Positions 1 through 8,732 of a stretch of DNA of 39,521 nt are shown here, piece by piece. Location: contig MERI01000110.1 in NCBI GenBank assembly GCA_001772005.1, positions 1-39,521 of the forward strand. Reading direction: 5' to 3'. A model generated the notes under the pieces. That model saw only the letters and a program-made list of their open reading frames with translations, was not told the origin of the DNA and searched no databases. Both the position numbers and the translations under genes were made by a program. The stretch is from Betaproteobacteria bacterium RIFCSPLOWO2_12_FULL_62_58. Its GTDB lineage: Bacteria; Pseudomonadota; Gammaproteobacteria; Burkholderiales; SG8-41. Within the stretch, counting starts at the first letter, position 1; every line of letters starts with the position of its first letter.

Positions 1-89
1 ACGAAGTCGCGGAAGATGTGGCTAGACTTCGCCCGTTCATAGCCCTTGCCGATACGAGTGCCGAGCAGGCGGTAGAGGCTCGAGGCCAT
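1..89 (-). CDS. Possible 5' end of a divergent gene running off the window
   Basis: On the minus strand an ATG at 89-87 opens a frame with no stop to the window edge (29 complete codons, beginning MASSLYRLLG). No plus-strand frame links this stretch to the restriction gene that begins at 88: frame 1 has stops at 40 and 73, and frame 3 stops near 110. The frame could be the start of an unrelated gene brought next to the truncated restriction gene by a rearrangement, or chance. I recognise no family in it. Confidence 0.22.
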   Translation of the reverse strand, partial: MASSLYRLLGTRIGKGYERAKSSHIFRDF

Positions 90-3000
90 GAGGGTGCCCG
101 AGCGCGGCGTCATTGAAGTGAAGCCGGTCGGCACGGACATGAAGAAACTCACCGCCGGCGAGCAGGTGGCGCGCTACTGGGCAAAATACCGCCTCGTCCT
201 CGTGACGGACCTGCGCGAGTTCGTGCTGCTCGGCGAAGATTCGGGGAAAACCATCGTGCGCGAGCGCTATGCTCTTGCTGCAACTCCCAAGGAGTTCTGG
301 GAGCTCGCACAGCACTCGCGCAAGGCGGCGGACGAACAAGGCGAGCGCTTTGTCGAATTCCTGCGGCGCGTGATGCTGCACGCGGCGCCGCTCGTCGATC
401 CGAAGGACGTCGCTTGGTTCCTCGCCTCGTACGCGCGTGATGCGCGCGCACGCACGGAGGCGGGTACGCTGCCCGCGCTTGAGGCGTTACGATCCGCGCT
501 GGAGCAAGCGCTCGGTCTCAAGTTCGAAGGTGAGAAAGGCGAGCACTTTTTCCGCTCGACGCTGGTGCAGACGCTTTTCTACGGCGTGTTTGCGGCATGG
601 GTTCTGTGGCATCGCGCCGGCGGCAAGGGGCGCTTTGAGTGGCACAACGCCGCGTGGTCGCTGCACGTGCCGATGATCCGGGCGCTGTTCGAGCAGCTCG
701 CCGTACCCTCAAAGCTGCGCCCACTTGGGCTGGAAGAGCCGCTCGATCTTGCCGCCGCGACGCTGAACCGCGTCGCCCGCGCCGAATTTTTCAAGCGATT
801 CGAGGACCGGCACGCGGTGCAATATTTCTACGAGCCGTTTCTCGAAGCTTTCGACCCGGACCTGAGAAAGCAGCTCGGCGTCTGGTACACGCCGGAAGAA
901 ATCGTGCAGTATATGGTGCGGCGTGTGGATCAGGTTTTGATCTCGGAACTTGGCATCACCGACGGCCTCGCCGATCCGCAGGTTTACGTGCTCGACCCCT
1001 GCTGTGGCACCGGTGCCTATCTCGTCGAAACGCTCTCGGTCATCGCCGCGCGGCTCAAAGCGAAAGGCAGCGATGCGCTCGCCGCACAGCGGCTGAAGAA
1101 AGCGATGACAGAACGCGTGTTCGGGTTCGAGGTGCTGTCGGCGCCTTTCGTCGTTTCGCACTTGCAGATCGGGCTGCTGCTCGCGGGCTTGGGTGCGCCG
1201 CTTCGCGAGGACGAGCGCGCCGGTGTCTATCTTACCAACTCGCTCACCGGCTGGGAGCCGCCGCAAGGCCCGAAGCAGCATCTCATCTACCCCGAGCTGG
1301 AAGCCGAGCGCGACGCGGCGGAAGTCGTGAAGCGCGAGAAGCCGATTCTCGTCATCCTCGGGAATCCGCCCTACAACGCCTTCGCTGGCGTAGCGCAGGG
1401 AGAAGAACAGGACCTCGTCGAGCCGTATAAGCGTGGGCTCATCAAGGATTGGGGAATCAAGAAATTCAACCTCGACGATCTGTACATCCGGTTCTTCCGC
1501 CTCGCGGAGCGGCGCATCGCGGAAAGATCGAAACGTGGAGTGGTTTGCTTTATCTCAAACCACTCATGGATCAGCGAGCCGTCGTTTGTGATGCTCCGCC
1601 AGCATTTGCTCGATAGCTTCGATCGGTTCTGGATCGAGAACATGCACGGCAATCGCAAAGCGTCAGAGTACGCACCGGACGGGCGTACGAGTGAGACCGT
1701 CTTCGCAGTGCCGGGATTCTCTGTCGGAATTCAGCAAGGTGTTGCGATCTCTCTCTGGGTCAAGAGTGGACACCGACCTGAAAGCGGTCAGATTCTGTAC
1801 CGCGATGACCTTGATGATGCGCGTGCCGAAGCCCGCCGCGCCACGTTGCTTGCGAGCCTTGATGACCCTGCGTTTGGTTCTCACTATGTCGTGGCCCGAC
1901 CGTCGAAGGAAAACCGGCTTTCGTTCAGGCCGCAGCACGCATCGCCGGATTACGTGAGCTGGCCGAGGCTGACCGATTTGTGCGGCCATGATCCGATCTA
2001 TGGCCTAAACGAAAACCGGCACGGCGCGATGATCTCCATTGACCGGGGCGCCTTGTTGGCACGCGTTCAAGCGTATCTCGACCCAGGCATCTCCAACGAG
2101 GAAGCAAAGCAGATCGCGCCGGGACTCATGCATGCCGTAACAGCGTTCGATCCATTGAAATGCCGAAAGCTCGCGCTCGCCAATCACCAATTCGCGGAAG
2201 CGAATGTGCGGCGTTTCGCGAACTTGCCGTTCGATAATCGCTGGTGTTACTGGTCGCCGGTATCGCTAATGTGGAACCGCCCGCGACCCGAGCTGTTCGC
2301 GCAGCACTGGTTGGGCAATAGCTTCCTGCATGTGCGGCGATTCGGTCGCAGGCCCGAGGAGCGAATTCCCGTCTATTTCGGCACGGCGCTGCCCGAGCTG
2401 CATTTGATGGACCCGGATGTCATTTCAATTCCTTTGCAGTGGCGCGCCAGCGTCATGGGCGTTGAAACCACAGGCGCGAATCTGTCGCAAGCTGCGCGCG
2501 ATTACCTGACGAAGCTTGGGCTGTCCGATTTCGACGGGAATCCGGACAACGCACGAGCCGTCTGGCTGCATGCGCTCGCCATTTGCTACAGCGGTGATTG
2601 GCTCGCGGAGAATGGCGACGCGATCCGCACAGGATTCCCTCGCGTGCCCCTACCCGCGAAAGGAGATCAATTGCGGAAATCCGCGAGGCTAGGTGTGGAA
2701 GTCGCTGCGCTTCTCGACCCCGACGTACCGGTTTCTGGCGTGACGAGCGGCAACACCAGGAATGAATTGCGTAACCTCGCAGTGATCTCCCGCGTCGGAG
2801 GCGGAGCAATCGATCCTGCAAAGAATGAACTTGCGTTGACCGCCGGCTGGGGATTTGCGGGCAGGGAGGGTGTCACCATGTCCGGCAAAGGAAGAATCGT
2901 CACGCGTGCCGCACCTGATTTGCCGCTGGCACTCGGCACGAAGACGCATGACATCTATCTCAATGACGTTGCCTACTGGGCGAATGTCCCGGAGAAAGTC

Positions 3001-3210
3001 TGGGATTACACCATCGGCGGCTATCAGGTTATGAAGAAGTGGCTCTCGTACCGGGAGCGCGCGCTGCTCGGACGCGACCTCAGGATCGAGGAGGCCGAGT
3101 ATTTCATCGAGATGGCACGGCGCATCGCCGCGATCCTTCTGATGGCGCGCGCACTCGATGAAAACTACCGCACGTGCAAGGCAGACACTTGGCCATGGGT
3201 AAAGCAGTGA
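88..3210 (+). CDS. Type ISP-like restriction-modification protein (N6-adenine methyltransferase), N-terminally truncated
   Basis: This 1040-residue protein resembles single-chain Type ISP/IIG restriction-modification enzymes, which methylate adenine and cleave DNA. The methyltransferase core has motif I at D303-P-C-C-G-T-G-A-Y and the catalytic motif IV N426-P-P-Y429. The C-terminal ~500 residues would be the target-recognition part. At the N-terminus only the end of a PD-(D/E)xK nuclease fold remains: E10-V-K12 is present, but the segment that should precede it (roughly 90 residues from memory of relatives, including the first catalytic Asp) is absent. No upstream plus-strand frame supplies it. 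I therefore read the gene as 5'-truncated. ATG 88 is simply the first available start and has no clear ribosome-binding site. DNA cleavage is probably lost; methylation could persist if the gene is expressed. No specificity subunit or separate restriction gene adjoins it. Confidence 0.8.
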   Translation: MRVPERGVIEVKPVGTDMKKLTAGEQVARYWAKYRLVLVTDLREFVLLGEDSGKTIVRERYALAATPKEFWELAQHSRKAADEQGERFVEFLRRVMLHAAPLVDPKDVAWFLASYARDARARTEAGTLPALEALRSALEQALGLKFEGEKGEHFFRSTLVQTLFYGVFAAWVLWHRAGGKGRFEWHNAAWSLHVPMIRALFEQLAVPSKLRPLGLEEPLDLAAATLNRVARAEFFKRFEDRHAVQYFYEPFLEAFDPDLRKQLGVWYTPEEIVQYMVRRVDQVLISELGITDGLADPQVYVLDPCCGTGAYLVETLSVIAARLKAKGSDALAAQRLKKAMTERVFGFEVLSAPFVVSHLQIGLLLAGLGAPLREDERAGVYLTNSLTGWEPPQGPKQHLIYPELEAERDAAEVVKREKPILVILGNPPYNAFAGVAQGEEQDLVEPYKRGLIKDWGIKKFNLDDLYIRFFRLAERRIAERSKRGVVCFISNHSWISEPSFVMLRQHLLDSFDRFWIENMHGNRKASEYAPDGRTSETVFAVPGFSVGIQQGVAISLWVKSGHRPESGQILYRDDLDDARAEARRATLLASLDDPAFGSHYVVARPSKENRLSFRPQHASPDYVSWPRLTDLCGHDPIYGLNENRHGAMISIDRGALLARVQAYLDPGISNEEAKQIAPGLMHAVTAFDPLKCRKLALANHQFAEANVRRFANLPFDNRWCYWSPVSLMWNRPRPELFAQHWLGNSFLHVRRFGRRPEERIPVYFGTALPELHLMDPDVISIPLQWRASVMGVETTGANLSQAARDYLTKLGLSDFDGNPDNARAVWLHALAICYSGDWLAENGDAIRTGFPRVPLPAKGDQLRKSARLGVEVAALLDPDVPVSGVTSGNTRNELRNLAVISRVGGGAIDPAKNELALTAGWGFAGREGVTMSGKGRIVTRAAPDLPLALGTKTHDIYLNDVAYWANVPEKVWDYTIGGYQVMKKWLSYRERALLGRDLRIEEAEYFIEMARRIAAILLMARALDENYRTCKADTWPWVKQ

Positions 3211-3472
3211 AAGCGTAGGTTACTTGCTCCGGTGAAGTGTTCATGGAGTTCAATGTTTCGCTACTGCGCGCGCGGCACAGCGAACTTCCACGAGTGCCCA
3301 GATTTGCCCGAATTGGGGAGCCGCCAAGGGCTCGAAACTGCGATTGGTCAAGTAAAATCATGGCGCCCGGTTCCCGAAATCGTCTGGGCGTACGGCTGCG
3401 CGCCGCGGGCTTGACCCGGCGCGCTCGGGAAGATCATGATTCGGTTTCTTATCTTCATGGGGTGAGGTCGAC

Positions 3473-5182
3473 ATGCGCAAGTACCTCCACATCAATCTCC
3501 AGGATCGCTCGGTCGAGAAAGAGGAATTGCACGGCGAGGCGATCGTTCGCGCCGGCCGGCACTACATCGCCAAGACCTTGCTCAAGCTTGGGGTGGCGAC
3601 AGTCGACCCGCTGTCCCCGGAAAATCCTCTGATCTTCTCCGCCGGGCCGTTCGCCGGCACGAACTTTTCCAACGCCAACCGGCTGAGCGTCGGTTGCAAG
3701 AGCCCGCTGACGGGCGGCATCAAGGAGGCCAATGCGGGCGGCACCTTCGCCTTCGCGCTCGGCCAGCTCGAGACCGCCGGGCTCACCCTTTACGGCGTTT
3801 CGGCCGACTGGGTCGTCATCCGCATCACCAAGGAGGGTGTCATCACCTTCGAGAGCGCCGAGCCTTACATGGGCAAGGGCAACTTTGATGCCGCGGCGCT
3901 TTTGTTCGAGAGATACGGAAAGAAGGTCAGTTTCGCCCTGTGCGGCCCGGTCGGCGAATATCTCGGCCTGGTGGCGGGCATCGCCTTCGCCGACACCGAC
4001 GGGCGGCCGTCCCGCCTCGCGGCGCGCGGCGGCGTCGGCGCCGTCATGGGCAGCAAGAAGGTGAAGGCCATCGTCGTCGACATGCACAAGATGCCGACCT
4101 TCCATGACCGCAAGAAGCTCATGGGAGCGATACGGGAATACGGCGCGAGGCTCAACAAGGAGCCGGCGATCGACACCTTCAAGCATGTGGGCACGGCGAA
4201 TATGGCGGACTTCACGAACCAGATCGGCGGGCTCCCGGTCCGCAACTTCAGCGCTGGCCGGCTCGTGGAAGCGTCGCAGGAACCGCTCAAGCTCGGCGGC
4301 GCTTATATCCGCGAGCGGAATGTGAGCCGCGGCGGGCAGACCGCGCACGCCTGCATGCCGGGCTGCGTGATCGAATGCAGCAACGTCTACGCCGACGAGA
4401 ACGGCAAAGAAATCGTTTCGCCGTTGGAATACGAAACGCTTGGCCTGCTGGGGAGCAATTGCAACTTGAAGGACCCGGACGACGTGGCTCGACTGAACGC
4501 CGTCGCCAACGATCTCGGCGTCGATACCATCGAGGCCGGCGCCATGTTGGGGGTGTTGATGGAAGCCGGACAAGGCGCGTTCGGCGATGTCGGCTTCATG
4601 ATGAAGGCCCTCGAGGACATGCGCCGGGGCAACGAGCGCGGCCGCCTCCTGGCCCAAGGGACCGCCCGCGTCGGCGCGCATTACAAGGTTGCTCGGGTTC
4701 CCGTCATCAAGAAGCAAGGCATCAGCGCCTACGACCCTCGCGTCATCGAGGTGACCGGCATTTCCATGATGGTCACGGCGCAAGGCGCCGATCACACCGC
4801 GGGCAACCTGCCTGCCTTCGACTGCAAGGGGAAGACGACCGAGGAACTGGTCGCGGCCAGCCTGGAGGCGCAAACGGCGGTCGCCGTGGCGGATTCCCTG
4901 GGATTATGCATTTTCGGGCGTGCCGTGACCGGCGTCAGCACCGATCTCATCGTTACCGCGCTCAATGACGCGCACGGCACCAACCTCGACGCGTCCTTTC
5001 TTCAGACGCTGGGGCGCGAGGCGCTGCGAATGGAGTGGGAGTTCAACAGGGCGGCGGGTTTTACCGAGGACGACGACGAGCTTCCGGAATTCTTCTACAC
5101 GGAGGCCCTCGCTCCGAGCGGCAAGACCGCGCGCCATCACAGCGCCCAAGTCAATCGGCGCCTGCGCGAGCTGCTCGGCTGA
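3473..5182 (+). CDS. Aldehyde:ferredoxin oxidoreductase family protein (tungsten/molybdenum pterin, Fe-S)
   Basis: 569 residues, slightly shorter than Pyrococcus AOR (about 605). AOR-family enzymes oxidise aldehydes to acids, or reduce acids, with a bis-pterin W/Mo cofactor and one [4Fe-4S] cluster in the cytoplasm. The N-terminal domain matches the family (KSPLTGG and RGGVGAVMGSKKVKAIVV segments). Cluster ligands are C294, C298 and C302 with C479 near the C-terminus. The spacing is C-x3-C-x3-C, rather than C-x2-C-x3-C as in Pyrococcus AOR. Likely counterparts of the active-site Glu and His are E319/E321 (PLEYE) and H441 (GADHTAG). A purine-rich site (GGGGTGAGG) precedes the ATG. A 3-hydroxyacyl-CoA dehydrogenase follows after 90 bp, which suggests a joint role in acyl or aldehyde metabolism. 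No cofactor-synthesis or ferredoxin gene is adjacent, and the substrate is unknown. Confidence 0.85.
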   Translation: MRKYLHINLQDRSVEKEELHGEAIVRAGRHYIAKTLLKLGVATVDPLSPENPLIFSAGPFAGTNFSNANRLSVGCKSPLTGGIKEANAGGTFAFALGQLETAGLTLYGVSADWVVIRITKEGVITFESAEPYMGKGNFDAAALLFERYGKKVSFALCGPVGEYLGLVAGIAFADTDGRPSRLAARGGVGAVMGSKKVKAIVVDMHKMPTFHDRKKLMGAIREYGARLNKEPAIDTFKHVGTANMADFTNQIGGLPVRNFSAGRLVEASQEPLKLGGAYIRERNVSRGGQTAHACMPGCVIECSNVYADENGKEIVSPLEYETLGLLGSNCNLKDPDDVARLNAVANDLGVDTIEAGAMLGVLMEAGQGAFGDVGFMMKALEDMRRGNERGRLLAQGTARVGAHYKVARVPVIKKQGISAYDPRVIEVTGISMMVTAQGADHTAGNLPAFDCKGKTTEELVAASLEAQTAVAVADSLGLCIFGRAVTGVSTDLIVTALNDAHGTNLDASFLQTLGREALRMEWEFNRAAGFTEDDDELPEFFYTEALAPSGKTARHHSAQVNRRLRELLG

Positions 5183-5272
5183 CCGCGTGGACGAAAATAA
5201 CCTGCTGATCAGCGGACTCCTGCTAAAGAAACTGAACGTCGGAACCGAACCCATGACGAATGGAGATTTGAA

Positions 5273-6220
5273 ATGCATGAGATCCGCACAGTGGCGGTCA
5301 TTGGCGCCGGTACGATGGGCCACTCGTTGGCGCAGGTTTTTGCGCAGCGGGGATATCGCGTCTGGCTGAACGACGTGCGGGAGGAAGCGCTGCCCCGAGC
5401 GCAAAGCCGGATTGCCGCCAATCTGGGAACGGAGGTGGAGCTGGGGTTGCTGGAACAGGGCCAGAAGGGCGGTGTGCTCGATCGTATCCGGACGACGACG
5501 CGCATCGAGGCAGCCTGCGAGGATGCTGATTTCGTGATCGAGGCGATCGTTGAAAATCAGGCGGCCAAGAAGAAGATGTTCTCGACTCTGGACAATGTGT
5601 GCCCGCCGCGGACGATTCTCGCGAGCAACACCTCTTTCATGGACATCTTCAGTTTCGTCGAAACGGGACGGCCGGACAAGGTGCTCATCACCCACTGGTT
5701 TGCCCCGCCCCATATCGTGCCGCTGGTGGAAGTCGTGCGTGGACCGCGGACTGCGCAGGACACCGTGGATGGCGTGACGGCGCTGCTGATCGATGTGGGG
5801 AAGAAGCCCATTGTCATTTCAAAGTTCCTGCCGGGTTTCGTCGCCAACCGGCTGCAAAGCGCGCTGACCGCCGAGATGTTGTTTTTGTTGGATAACGGCT
5901 ACGCCACGGCAGAAGATATCGACATGGCGACCAAGGCCAGCTTCGGCATGCGCATGCCGATCCTGGGCGTGGTGAAGAAGGTGGACTTTGCCGGCGTCGA
6001 TCAGATTCAGCGCAGCTTCGGCAACGGGCTCTACCGATCGCCGCCGCACCGGCAACATTCGGAAACCATGGATCGGCTGGTTTCGCAAGGCAGACTCGGG
6101 GTCAAGAGCGGACAAGGTTTTTTCGACTACGGCGGCCGCTCGCCCGAGGAGATCATGCAGGAAACGAATGTGAAATTGATCAGGCTGCGGGAGTTTCTCA
6201 AGAAACTGGGCGAGCTGTAG
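5273..6220 (+). CDS. 3-hydroxyacyl-CoA dehydrogenase family protein (lambda-crystallin-like)
   Basis: 315 residues, a single-domain NAD-dependent L-3-hydroxyacyl-CoA dehydrogenase. The Rossmann motif G11-A-G-T-M-G lies at the start. The catalytic region shows S118 (ASNTS), H141 (THWFAPPH) and E153 (PLVEVV), followed by N192 (GFVANR), the usual Ser/His/Glu/Asn set. The HWFAPPHIVPLVEVV stretch is closer to lambda-crystallin, L-gulonate and carnitine dehydrogenases than to FadB/PaaH, so the substrate may be a free hydroxyacid rather than a CoA ester. The start is set by GGAG seven bases upstream of ATG. It lies 90 bp after the AOR-like gene on the same strand, probably in one transcript. Confidence 0.87.
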   Translation: MHEIRTVAVIGAGTMGHSLAQVFAQRGYRVWLNDVREEALPRAQSRIAANLGTEVELGLLEQGQKGGVLDRIRTTTRIEAACEDADFVIEAIVENQAAKKKMFSTLDNVCPPRTILASNTSFMDIFSFVETGRPDKVLITHWFAPPHIVPLVEVVRGPRTAQDTVDGVTALLIDVGKKPIVISKFLPGFVANRLQSALTAEMLFLLDNGYATAEDIDMATKASFGMRMPILGVVKKVDFAGVDQIQRSFGNGLYRSPPHRQHSETMDRLVSQGRLGVKSGQGFFDYGGRSPEEIMQETNVKLIRLREFLKKLGEL

Positions 6221-6272
6221 CGGAAATCACTGGGCCGCATCCTGGACGCGGCCGGCCCGCAATCGGGCGAAC

Positions 6273-7244
6273 CTAGTCCACTTTCGCCCCTGAAGCTTTC
6301 ACTACTGGCGCCCATTTTGTGCTTTGTTCCCGCAGGAAGTCGGCGGTCTCTTTCAGAGTAAGGGCAATGGGTATCACTCCAATCGGAGCCAGTTTGGCAG
6401 CGACATCCGGCCGCTTCGCAACGATGCGGGTCGCGTCATTCAATTTTTGCAGGATTGACACCGGAGTATTCGCAGGAGCAACCAGCGCAAAAAAAGGCTC
6501 CACCGAAACGCCGGGAAAGCCGAGTTCGGCCATTGATGGAACATCCGGTTCGGTAGGCCAGCGTTTGGTGTAGGCGACGGCAAGTGCCTTCAGCCTTCCC
6601 GCATGGACGTACGTCATGGCAGTTGCGTCAAAAATATAGTCGGTTTCGCCGCCTAAAAGACCGAGGCTCGAAAGGGCCGAGCCCTTGTACGGAACATGCA
6701 CAACCTTGATATTCGCTTGCATCCGGAACAGTTCACCGGCTATGTGATTGGGTGAACCAAATCCCGGAGATCCATAAGTTAATTTTCCCGGGCTCGCCTT
6801 CGCCAGGCGAACCAAATCCTTGACCGAGTTCACGGGTACCGAGGGATGCACCACGAGAAACTGGGGCGAAAGGGTCATCATGGCAACAGGCGCAAAGTCT
6901 TTGTCGGGATCGTACGATAGTTTTTTGTAAAGCCATTTGTTCACCCCATTGGAAGCGAAATTGGCCACGTACAACGTGTAGCCATCTGGAGCAGAATGAG
7001 CCACGAACGCCGCTCCAATGTTGGTGCCTCCCCCCGGTTTGTTGTCGATGATGAATTGCTGCCCGAGCAATTCGCCAAGGCCTTCCCCGAAAACGCGCGC
7101 CGCCGAGTCGGTAGCCCCGCCCGGCGCATACGGAACAACAATCCTTACCACCTTGTCCGGATATGCGGTCTGCGATGATGCGATGGGTGCCGCCAGGCAA
7201 CAGGCGACGAGTGCAACGGATTGAAAAAACGTCGTTCTGAACAT
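6273..7244 (-). CDS. Bug/TctC family periplasmic solute-binding protein
   Basis: 323 residues. Bug proteins bind small carboxylates or amides in the periplasm and deliver them to tripartite tricarboxylate transporters. The chosen ATG (7244) has AAAGGAGGA just upstream and opens a signal peptide (Phe/Val/Ala-rich, cleavage near ASSQ, residues 20-25). A longer frame back to 7331 lacks both. Family marks follow in order: VVRIVVPYAPGGATD, FIIDNKPGGGTN, PDGYTLY and VVHVPYKG. It is transcribed away from the next Bug gene across a 222-bp gap that holds a palindrome at 7293-7308. No tctA or tctB is nearby. Confidence 0.88.
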   Translation of the reverse strand: MFRTTFFQSVALVACCLAAPIASSQTAYPDKVVRIVVPYAPGGATDSAARVFGEGLGELLGQQFIIDNKPGGGTNIGAAFVAHSAPDGYTLYVANFASNGVNKWLYKKLSYDPDKDFAPVAMMTLSPQFLVVHPSVPVNSVKDLVRLAKASPGKLTYGSPGFGSPNHIAGELFRMQANIKVVHVPYKGSALSSLGLLGGETDYIFDATAMTYVHAGRLKALAVAYTKRWPTEPDVPSMAELGFPGVSVEPFFALVAPANTPVSILQKLNDATRIVAKRPDVAAKLAPIGVIPIALTLKETADFLREQSTKWAPVVKASGAKVD

Positions 7245-7292
7245 GCGTGATCCTCCTTTATTATGCTCATCGACAGCATACCTCGGAAAGAT

Positions 7293-7308
7293 TGGTACGG
7301 CCGTATCA
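7293..7308. promoter_or_regulatory. Candidate operator, 16-bp near-palindrome
   Basis: TGGTACGG/CCGTATCA pairs at 7 of 8 positions and lies 49-64 bases upstream of the ATG of the minus-strand Bug gene. Its half-sites resemble GntR/FadR-type operators (TGGTnnnnnACCA-like), which often control carboxylate uptake genes. No regulator gene adjoins it; the role is inferred from shape and position. Confidence 0.3.
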
Positions 7309-7466
7309 GATCGCACCATTTTATCCTGCATTATCGAATCCCATTAGTCAATCGTTATCCCTTGACATCCAATTTGAGCTGCCGCACGATGCACGTCACA
7401 GCCCACCGCTGAATATCGGTTCAATTGTTGCACCTGTAACCCGAAACCGTCGATTACATCGCACCG

Positions 7467-8435
7467 ATGACAAGAAGACGCGCATTGCTGGTGCTGGCGC
7501 TGGCGCTCGCCGCAGCCTTGCCGGCGGCCCAGGCTCAAACGGGAAAATGGCCCAGCAAACCGGTGCGCGTGATCGTGCCATTTCCGGCCGGCGGCAGCAC
7601 CGACATCGTGGCGCGCATACTCGCGGCGCGGCTGTCCGAGGAGTTCGGCCAGCAGTTCGTCGTTGACAACCGCGGCGGCGCCGGCGGCACGATCGGCGCG
7701 GAGATCGCGGCGCGCGCCGAGCCGGACGGCTACACGGTCATCGTCGTAGCGTCGAGCTACGTCACCGCCGCGGCGCTTTACAAGCTGCCGTACGATCCGG
7801 TCAAGGGCATCGCACCGATCAGCATGATCAATACTGGGGCGCTCATGCTTTCCGTGAATGCGTCGATGAAGGTGGCCAACCTGAAGGAGTTCATCGAGCT
7901 CGTGCGCGCAAAGCCCGGCGCGCTTAACTTCGGCTCGCCCGGCACCGGCAGCGCGCCGCATCTTGCGGCCGTCCTCTTCCAGCAGATGACCGGGACGAAC
8001 ATGGTCCACGTCCCGTACAAGGGCGATGCTCCCGCGATCGCTGACCTGCTTGCCGGGCAGATCCATGTGATGCTGCTCTCCGGGCCCGCGTTGTTCCCGC
8101 AGATCAAGGCAGGCCGGCTGCGCGCGCTCGCTGTCATCACGGAGCAGCGATCGCCGGCGATGCCCGATCTGCCCGCAATCAGCGAACTGGTTCCCGGCTA
8201 CTCACAAACCGCATGGAACGGCATGTGGGCGCCGGCGGGAACGCCCAGGGAGATCATCTCGCGGCTCAATCAGGCGCTCGGACGCATCCTCAAGCAGCCC
8301 GAGGTGCAGGAACGGCTGCGTGCCGTCGGCAGGGAGCCCGCGCACACGACGCCGGAAGAATTCGGGCGCGTGATCGCCCGGGACGTCGCCAAGTGGTCGA
8401 AGGTGGTCAAGGCCGGCAACATCAAGGTCGACTGA
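7467..8435 (+). CDS. Bug/TctC family periplasmic solute-binding protein
   Basis: 322 residues with a clear Arg-then-Leu/Ala-rich signal peptide (MTRRRALLVLALALAAALPA, cleavage near AQAQ). Family marks are KPVRVIVPFPAGGSTD, VVDNRGGAGGTIG, PDGYT and MVHVPYKG, with a complete C-terminal domain ending in GNIKVD. No ribosome-binding site is evident before ATG 7467, and no earlier in-frame start exists. A 76-bp piece of this gene (8031-8106) recurs at 10210-10285 with one mismatch, and the 5'-truncated Bug gene at 11775 is a close relative, so this locus has been duplicated and broken. The ligand is unknown. Confidence 0.87.
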   Translation: MTRRRALLVLALALAAALPAAQAQTGKWPSKPVRVIVPFPAGGSTDIVARILAARLSEEFGQQFVVDNRGGAGGTIGAEIAARAEPDGYTVIVVASSYVTAAALYKLPYDPVKGIAPISMINTGALMLSVNASMKVANLKEFIELVRAKPGALNFGSPGTGSAPHLAAVLFQQMTGTNMVHVPYKGDAPAIADLLAGQIHVMLLSGPALFPQIKAGRLRALAVITEQRSPAMPDLPAISELVPGYSQTAWNGMWAPAGTPREIISRLNQALGRILKQPEVQERLRAVGREPAHTTPEEFGRVIARDVAKWSKVVKAGNIKVD

Positions 8436-8732
8436 CGCATCAGAGGATCACGTTCAATCGCGGGCAGCTGCATGGCTTGCTCACGGGTAAGATGCTTTGC
8501 TCCAGGTTGTGACGCGGTTTCAGCCGCGCCGGGTCGGCGTAGAAACTGTCTCGAAATGTAGCAGCCCCGCGCTTGACCTGCTGCGCCCGGCGACTGCATG
8601 ATCTGCCGCAATGTCCGTTGCGAAGCATCCCGGCAACGTGGAGCGGACAGTGGAGCACGTGCGGGCAGCCCCGATCGCACGCCATCGGGCGCGCCGGCTC
8701 GGCGACTCCGGATGGCGCCGGGATTGGATTTC
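8436..8732. other. Gap without a recognisable gene
   Basis: 297 bp between the convergent Bug and ATPase genes. Several overlapping short frames run through it on the minus strand, but none has a start with a ribosome-binding site or a family motif. A short stretch (TTGGATTTCCTAT, near 8716-8728) recurs at about 12384-12396 after the truncated Bug gene, which hints that both 3' flanks share ancestry. Confidence 0.4.

Noticed and set aside
3455..4873. 472-codon open frame antisense to the AOR-like gene
   Set aside because: It mirrors a well-supported gene in high-GC DNA, shows no family motif and has skewed His/Ala/Arg composition typical of shadow frames.
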